A stretch of DNA of 64,000 nucleotides from Clostridium gelidum (GTDB lineage: Bacteria > Bacillota > Clostridia > Clostridiales > Clostridiaceae). The stretch covers positions 4,683,001 to 4,747,000 of the forward strand of contig NZ_AP024849.1 in NCBI RefSeq assembly GCF_019977655.1, written 5' to 3'. Numbering within the stretch: the first letter of the stretch is position 1; every line of letters begins with the position of its first letter. Under the pieces are notes generated by a model. That model saw nothing but the letters and a program-made list of their open reading frames with translations. It was not told the origin of the DNA and ran no database searches. The position numbers and the translations under genes are program-made. Positions 59,505 to 64,000 of the stretch are shown here, one piece after another.

Positions 59505-61211
59505 TTATATCGTTGCTAATTTATGTAGTTTACTATATTCACCTTGCTTCTCCATTAATTCTTTATGAGTTCCTTTTTCTATTATTCCTGCGTCACCAAG
59601 AACAATAATTTCATCTGCATTTTTAATGGTAGATAATCTATGTGCTACTACTATTGTTGTTCTTTCTGCACATAATTTTTCTAATGATTTTTGAATTATA
59701 CGTTCAGTTACATTATCCAAAGCTGATGTTGCTTCATCTAATATTAGTATTGGTGGATTTTTAAGAAAAACCCTTGCAATAGAAATACGTTGCTTTTGTC
59801 CTCCAGATAATTTTACACCTCTTTCACCAATATAAGTATCATAACCTTCTGGTAAAGTATTTATAAATTCATGTATATTAGCCATTTTAGCTGCCTTTAA
59901 TAATTCTTCTTCAGTTGCATCAACTTTTCCATACAATATATTATCTCTTATAGTTCCTGTAAATAAGAATACTTCTTGTTGAACTACTCCAATATTTTCT
60001 CTAAGTGAATCTAATTTAACATCATAAATACTGCTATTATCGATTAAAATATCTCCTCTATCTACTTCATAAAATCTTGGAATAAGGTTGCAAAAAGTTG
60101 TTTTTCCACCACCAGATGCTCCCACTAGTGCTAACATTTTACCCTTATTCAGTTTGACAGAAATATCCTTTAAAACTTCCTTACCCTCGTAGCTAAAGGA
60201 AACATTTTTAAATTCTATTTCCCCTTTAACATTTTCAATCTCAATTGCATTTTTTTTATCTTTTTCTTTATCTTCACTCATTATTTCTAGATATCTTTGG
60301 AAACCTGTAATTCCATTTTGAAATTGTTCCATAAAATCAATAAGCTTCTTTATTGGAGTCATAAATATTTTTATAAATAGCATATATGCCATGAAATCTC
60401 CAATATTTACAATCCCAATAAGTGTAAATGCCCCACCGCCTATTAATCCCACATAGTTTAATACATCAATTCCAAATCCAGCACCTGAAGAATATTCAGC
60501 CATAACTTTATATGCTTTTTCTCTTGTTTTAACAAATTTGACATTGCCTTTTTCAAATTTTTCCTCTTCAGACTTATGACTTACAAAAGCTTTCGAAATC
60601 TTTATACCTGAAATGCTATTTTGCAGATTAGCATTTACCGCACCTGTCTCTACTTTAGTATCAAGAAAGGCTTTATTCATTTTCTTTCTCTCATATAATG
60701 TGAATAAAACTATAACAGGTATAAATGCGAAAATTAATAATGTAAGTGGAACATTTATAGTACACAGAATTGCAAATGATCCTATAAGCATAACAATAGA
60801 TATGAATAAATCCTCTGGCCCATGATGAGCAAGTTCTGAAATATCCATTAAATCATTTATAATTCTAGACATTATATCACCAGTTTTATTATTATCAAAA
60901 AAACTATTAGGCAACTTTTGAAGATGCTTGAATATATGCCGTCTCATATCTCCTTGCATTCTCACTCCAACAACATGTCCCCAATACTGCATAAAGTATC
61001 CACATGCTGCTTTTATAATAAAGATTATAAGCAGAGTGATAGCAAACATGACTATCATTCTAACATCTTTATTGGGAATTGATTCATTAATAAGATCTCT
61101 TGTCATCATTGGATATACCAAATCACATAAAGATGCTATAAATGCTACTACCAAATCTAAAGTAAATAATAATTTATATGGTTTATAAAATGAAATGAAT
61201 TTCTTTATCAT
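59505..61211 (-). CDS. ABC exporter, fused membrane and ATPase domains (MsbA/MdlB type)
   Basis: A 568-residue half-transporter. Six membrane segments lie in residues 1-310 (type I exporter domain), then an ATPase domain with Walker A GASGGGKTT, Q-loop VQQEVFLFTGT, signature KLSGGQKQRISIARVFL, Walker B ILILDEATSALD and the H-loop VVAHRLSTI. It works as a dimer; as a single gene it is probably a homodimer exporting lipid, peptide or drug. GAGGAG precedes ATG 61211. Substrate unknown. Confidence 0.93.
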   Translation of the reverse strand: MIKKFISFYKPYKLLFTLDLVVAFIASLCDLVYPMMTRDLINESIPNKDVRMIVMFAITLLIIFIIKAACGYFMQYWGHVVGVRMQGDMRRHIFKHLQKLPNSFFDNNKTGDIMSRIINDLMDISELAHHGPEDLFISIVMLIGSFAILCTINVPLTLLIFAFIPVIVLFTLYERKKMNKAFLDTKVETGAVNANLQNSISGIKISKAFVSHKSEEEKFEKGNVKFVKTREKAYKVMAEYSSGAGFGIDVLNYVGLIGGGAFTLIGIVNIGDFMAYMLFIKIFMTPIKKLIDFMEQFQNGITGFQRYLEIMSEDKEKDKKNAIEIENVKGEIEFKNVSFSYEGKEVLKDISVKLNKGKMLALVGASGGGKTTFCNLIPRFYEVDRGDILIDNSSIYDVKLDSLRENIGVVQQEVFLFTGTIRDNILYGKVDATEEELLKAAKMANIHEFINTLPEGYDTYIGERGVKLSGGQKQRISIARVFLKNPPILILDEATSALDNVTERIIQKSLEKLCAERTTIVVAHRLSTIKNADEIIVLGDAGIIEKGTHKELMEKQGEYSKLHKLATI

Positions 61212-61349
61212 ATTGAATATCTCCTCGACTTTCTTTAAGTCATATTTTTTTATTCCATTTTTTCATTTGTATAAGGAATAAAATCTACATAGCTTGTATA
61301 TAATTAAATTAAGATACATATTTTTACAATTGTTAGGTGGTGAATAAAT

Positions 61350-61604
61350 TTGATTAAAAGAACTTTTTATATACTTAATTTAAGTTTGGCAATACTCTTG
61401 CCTTTATTCTCTTTAAATATAATAGCCAGTAAATCTGATCCAAATTATTTCTTTCCATTAATTTTTATTTGTTTAGGTTTTTGTGATACATTACTTGGTA
61501 TAACTTTACTAAATGCAAATAAAAAAGTATTAAGCTTCTCAAGTTTTATATTAGCAAGTTTCTTGTTTATTTTAGTTGGAAGCAAAATATTTATATATAA
61601 TTAA
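61350..61604 (+). CDS. Small membrane protein (DUF3953-like)
   Basis: An 84-residue protein with three hydrophobic segments (about 6-26, 33-53 and 61-82), small polar loops and no catalytic motif. It begins at TTG 61350, ten bases after TAGGTGG. The layout recalls the DUF3953 small membrane proteins of Firmicutes, but that match is from memory. It stands alone and divergent from the exporter. Confidence 0.6.
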   Translation: MIKRTFYILNLSLAILLPLFSLNIIASKSDPNYFFPLIFICLGFCDTLLGITLLNANKKVLSFSSFILASFLFILVGSKIFIYN

Positions 61605-61617
61605 TAATTTAATTTAT

Positions 61618-61734
61618 GAACTTATCTTGTTTGTGCTTCGCACTTTTTAATCGGTGAAATGATCTTAGTTGTGCTTCGCACTTTCTTCATCTGTGAATTG
61701 TTCTTAATTGTGCTTCGCACTTTCTTAATCTGTG
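61618..61734 (-). repeat. R4 tandem repeat, three 39-bp units
   Basis: On the minus strand three units begin CACAGATTAAGAAAGTGCGA, CACAGATGAAGAAAGTGCGA and CACCGATTAAAAAGTGCGAA. Each carries the hairpin GTGC-GAA-GCAC. The 39-bp period is a multiple of three. The first unit contains the last codons (Thr, Asp) and stop codon of the ATPase gene at 61725. Confidence 0.85.
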
Positions 61735-62402
61735 TATATTATTTTTAAAATTTCATCCTTGCTTTTATCTAAATCTTTATTAAAAATGCCTTTTATTTGG
61801 ACTGGCTTATTACTAAATACTGTTATATTTCCTTGGAAATATATTGCCTCATCTAAGTCATGGGTAACTAGTATAACCATTCTTTTTTCTTTATTTAATA
61901 AAGTCTTAAATTCATCTATTATAGTATATTTTAATTTATAATCTAAAGATTTAAAAGGTTCGTCCATCAAAATCACTTTTGATGGCTTTCCAAATGCCCT
62001 TGCTATATTTACTCTTTGTTTCATTCCACCACTTAAAGCATTAGGATACTTATTCTTTATATCATAAATACCCACTAATTCTAAAAGCTCATTAATTTTT
62101 TCATCTATGACAAATTTATCATAATATTTTTTTAATGTAAGTTCTAAATTTTCTTTAACTGTAAGCCATTCTATTAATCTATCCTCTTGAAATATATAGC
62201 TTATATCACTTAAAGAAACTCCATGTATTCCTCCACTTTGTATGTCTGTTAATCCTGCTATGATATTTAAAAGTGTGCTTTTCCCACACCCTGACCTTCC
62301 TATTATGCAATTTACCTTTTCATCGTAAAAATCCATATTAAAATCATTAAAAATCTCTTCATTTTCATAGGATTTATTTAAATTTTTAATACTTATGTTC
62401 AT
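61725..62402 (-). CDS. ABC transporter ATP-binding protein (SsuB/TauB type)
   Basis: A 225-residue ATPase of the nitrate/sulfonate/taurine group: Walker A GRSGCGKST, Q-loop FQEDRLIEWLTVKEN, signature LSGGMKQRVNIARAF, Walker B VILMDEPFKSLD and H-loop LVTHDLDEAI. The start overlaps the permease stop codon by 4 bases (ATGA). The last two residues and the stop lie in the first R4 unit. Confidence 0.92.
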   Translation of the reverse strand: MNISIKNLNKSYENEEIFNDFNMDFYDEKVNCIIGRSGCGKSTLLNIIAGLTDIQSGGIHGVSLSDISYIFQEDRLIEWLTVKENLELTLKKYYDKFVIDEKINELLELVGIYDIKNKYPNALSGGMKQRVNIARAFGKPSKVILMDEPFKSLDYKLKYTIIDEFKTLLNKEKRMVILVTHDLDEAIYFQGNITVFSNKPVQIKGIFNKDLDKSKDEILKIIYTD

Positions 62403-63154
62403 TTAGTCCACCTATATATTCTTTTCTTCAATAACTTATTTATTATTTCTAAAAATAGTGATATAAAAACAATAATTACAATCCATGCAAAAATTCCTGA
62501 TACATTAAAATTTACTTTTTCCAATTGTATTTGAGATCCTATTCCAAACTTTGGCTGACCGTATACCTCACCTGTAATTACCACCTTAAAAGTTAGTGAT
62601 AATGTTGATACAAAAATACTCATAAAATAAAATTTCATAACTGGTAAATAAATTTTTTTAATTTTATCTTTTATGCTAACTTCATATATTTTTGTCATAT
62701 CAATTATTCTTTTATCTATTTGCATAAGACCATTTCTTACACCTTCATAAAGTATTGGAAAAATTATAGCAAATCCAACTGCAAAAGGCGTTATATCTTT
62801 GTCAAACCATACTAATAAAAGAACAACAAGAACCATAGTTGGGATTGTTTTAGCAAATGAATTTATAGGTTGGATTAAATACTGAAAAAAGGGATACACC
62901 GCTCCGAGTACCCCTAAAATCATAGAAAAAGCTAAAGCTAATATATAACTAAGAATAGTCCTATAAAAACTACTTAAAATAACTTTCAAGAAATCTTGTT
63001 CCATAAAGATAATCTTAATAGCTTCAATAACTTGCTGTATTCTTGGAATATATATATCGTTATTTGTTATTACTGCAATCAACTGCCATAGTCCTATGAA
63101 AAATAAACATGATATCAAAGTATATAATTTACTTTTCCATGAATATTTCATCAT
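62399..63154 (-). CDS. ABC transporter permease (SsuC/TauC type)
   Basis: A permease of about 252 residues with six membrane segments. The EAA-like loop ..KIYEVSIKDKIKKIYLPV contacts the ATPase, and INSFAKTIPTMVLVVLLLVW is typical of SsuC/TauC permeases. Two adjacent ATG codons (63154, 63151) lie about 11 bases after AGGAGG; the gene overlaps the binding-protein gene by about 26 bases. Likely substrates for the family are sulfonates, nitrate or a thiamine precursor; not resolved. Confidence 0.9.
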   Translation of the reverse strand: MMKYSWKSKLYTLISCLFFIGLWQLIAVITNNDIYIPRIQQVIEAIKIIFMEQDFLKVILSSFYRTILSYILALAFSMILGVLGAVYPFFQYLIQPINSFAKTIPTMVLVVLLLVWFDKDITPFAVGFAIIFPILYEGVRNGLMQIDKRIIDMTKIYEVSIKDKIKKIYLPVMKFYFMSIFVSTLSLTFKVVITGEVYGQPKFGIGSQIQLEKVNFNVSGIFAWIVIIVFISLFLEIINKLLKKRIYRWTK

Positions 63155-64000
63155 CAGGTACACTTCCTCCTATTGTCTTTGGATCAAATTTATTTAATTT
63201 TTCAAAATAAGTTTTATATTCTTTATAAGAATCCTTGATATCTACATACTTAATATTAGATTTATCAATAGCTTTTATTATTATTGGCTTTTTAGCAGAA
63301 ATCCCTATTTCTTCGCAATACGTACCCAGAGTTTCCTTATCACTATATGCCCATTCAATTCCTGCCTTAACTTGATTTAAAAATTCTTTTACAAATTCCT
63401 TATTATTTTCATATAAATCTTTTTTAACTATGATTGTTGATTGTGGATATCCATATTCTGAATTATTTATCTTTTTCCACTCTTCATTTAAATCTAATAT
63501 GACTTTAAACTTTTCATTTTTGCTTTGAACTGTAGACAAAGCAGGTTCTGGTATTACTGCATATTGTGTCTTTCCTGATAAAATTATTGGTGCAAGCTCA
63601 TTCACTCCATCAACATAACTAAAATTAATATCTTTATCAACATCAATACCTTTATCTTTAAGTATTGTTCTCGCAATTATGTCAGGTGTTAATCCCTTAC
63701 CTATGTTATAAACTTCTTTTCCTTTTAAATCCTCAAAAGTTTGATTTTCATTAGTTGAACCTATGTAAAACGATCCAAATCCAACAGTCCCTGCTATTTT
63801 ATATTCTTTATTCTTATTGTATACAGTCGCCGCTAAATTAGAAGGTACTATTGCTATATCTGGTTCACTCTTCATAACACTTGTACCTAAACTTTCAGAG
63901 TTTTTCTCAATTGTATAATTAATATTATATCCAGCTTTAACTTCTGGTTTTTCCTTTATAAGCTTAGCCACTGCTATTGATGGCAGTCCATCTGGCGCTA
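63129..64000 (-). CDS. ABC transporter substrate-binding protein (SsuA/NMT1 type), 5' end missing
   Basis: The frame is open to the right edge. The first visible residues APDGLPSIAVAKLIKEKPEV match the ligand-binding start of SsuA/TauA/NMT1-like proteins, and an in-frame GTG at 63971 is internal. Later segments fit the family: EPDIAIVPSNLAATVYN, GTVGFGSFYIGS, AVIPEPALSTVQ and STIIVKKDLYENNKEFVKEF. The signal peptide and lipobox lie outside the window. About 290 residues are visible. Confidence 0.9.
   Translation of the reverse strand, partial: APDGLPSIAVAKLIKEKPEVKAGYNINYTIEKNSESLGTSVMKSEPDIAIVPSNLAATVYNKNKEYKIAGTVGFGSFYIGSTNENQTFEDLKGKEVYNIGKGLTPDIIARTILKDKGIDVDKDINFSYVDGVNELAPIILSGKTQYAVIPEPALSTVQSKNEKFKVILDLNEEWKKINNSEYGYPQSTIIVKKDLYENNKEFVKEFLNQVKAGIEWAYSDKETLGTYCEEIGISAKKPIIIKAIDKSNIKYVDIKDSYKEYKTYFEKLNKFDPKTIGGSVPDDEIFMEK

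Noticed and set aside
61618..61734. Possible CRISPR array (three evenly spaced palindromic units)
   Set aside because: The sequence between the hairpins is itself repeated rather than unique, there are only three units and there are no cas genes; it is a tandem duplication.

Overview
This is a low-GC (about 28% by eye) Firmicute chromosome segment, almost certainly a saccharolytic Clostridium sensu stricto close to C. beijerinckii. The grounds are the fabT-fabH-acpP-fabK-fabD-fabG-fabF-accB-fabZ-accC-accD-accA order, single-chain purL, a serS T-box, strong AGGAGG ribosome binding sites and poly-U hairpin terminators. The species is an inference. Most genes lie on the minus strand, so operons read from high to low coordinates. 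No rRNA, tRNA, CRISPR array, phage or transposase gene was seen.

Layout. 1-8754: exopolysaccharide locus. A Wzz/BY-kinase/PHP-phosphatase control module (8754-6542) ends in a terminator. It is followed by a priming sugar transferase, a mannose-1-P guanylyltransferase, a TagA/WecG glycosyltransferase, two acyltransferases and two more glycosyltransferases; the last runs off the left edge. 8963-11656: ABC importer of the TrpXYZ type. 12008-12421: orphan HutP-family protein. 12639-17651: two-component system plus a BceAB-type transporter, with four TAAGA repeats at about 11-bp spacing upstream of the transporter promoter. 17900-28010: complete type II fatty-acid synthesis and acetyl-CoA carboxylase operon under FabT, with a FabT-like box on the promoter. 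28443-30059: a GerMN-like lipoprotein and a TPR protein. 30437-35542: a BlaI/BlaR1-like pair whose sensor is a beta-propeller-like domain instead of a penicillin-binding domain, next to a decayed duplicate and a frameshifted gene. 35792-37376: serS with T-box. 37488-48878: purL-E-C-F-M-N-H-D. 49508-51846: polar amino-acid ABC importer. 52002-55144: lipoprotein, EcsC-like protein, SPFH protein and NfeD. 55423-59393 (plus strand): nadE, ilvE and an unknown protein. 59505-61211: ABC exporter. 61725-64000: SsuABC-type importer cut by the right edge.

The most unusual content lies between the genes. At least four families of short, structured, transposase-less repeats (called R1-R4 here) sit in intercistronic gaps. 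R1 has AGGCACA-type inverted ends, with full copies of about 200 bp at 757 and 2740 and shorter copies elsewhere. R2 has AATTGACAATTAAGGATGAAAT-type ends and lies inside the fab and pur operons. R3 is an 80-nt hairpin element with compensatory base changes between its two copies, one of which supplies the ribosome binding site of the gene at 58953. R4 is three 39-bp units carrying GTGCGAAGCAC. R1, R2 and R4 repeatedly lie exactly at a gene's 3' end, so that the stop codon falls in or next to the repeat terminus. An 8-bp microsatellite of 9.5 units lies upstream of purE. These elements, the propeller-type BlaR1 system and the response-regulator site array are the points most worth following up.
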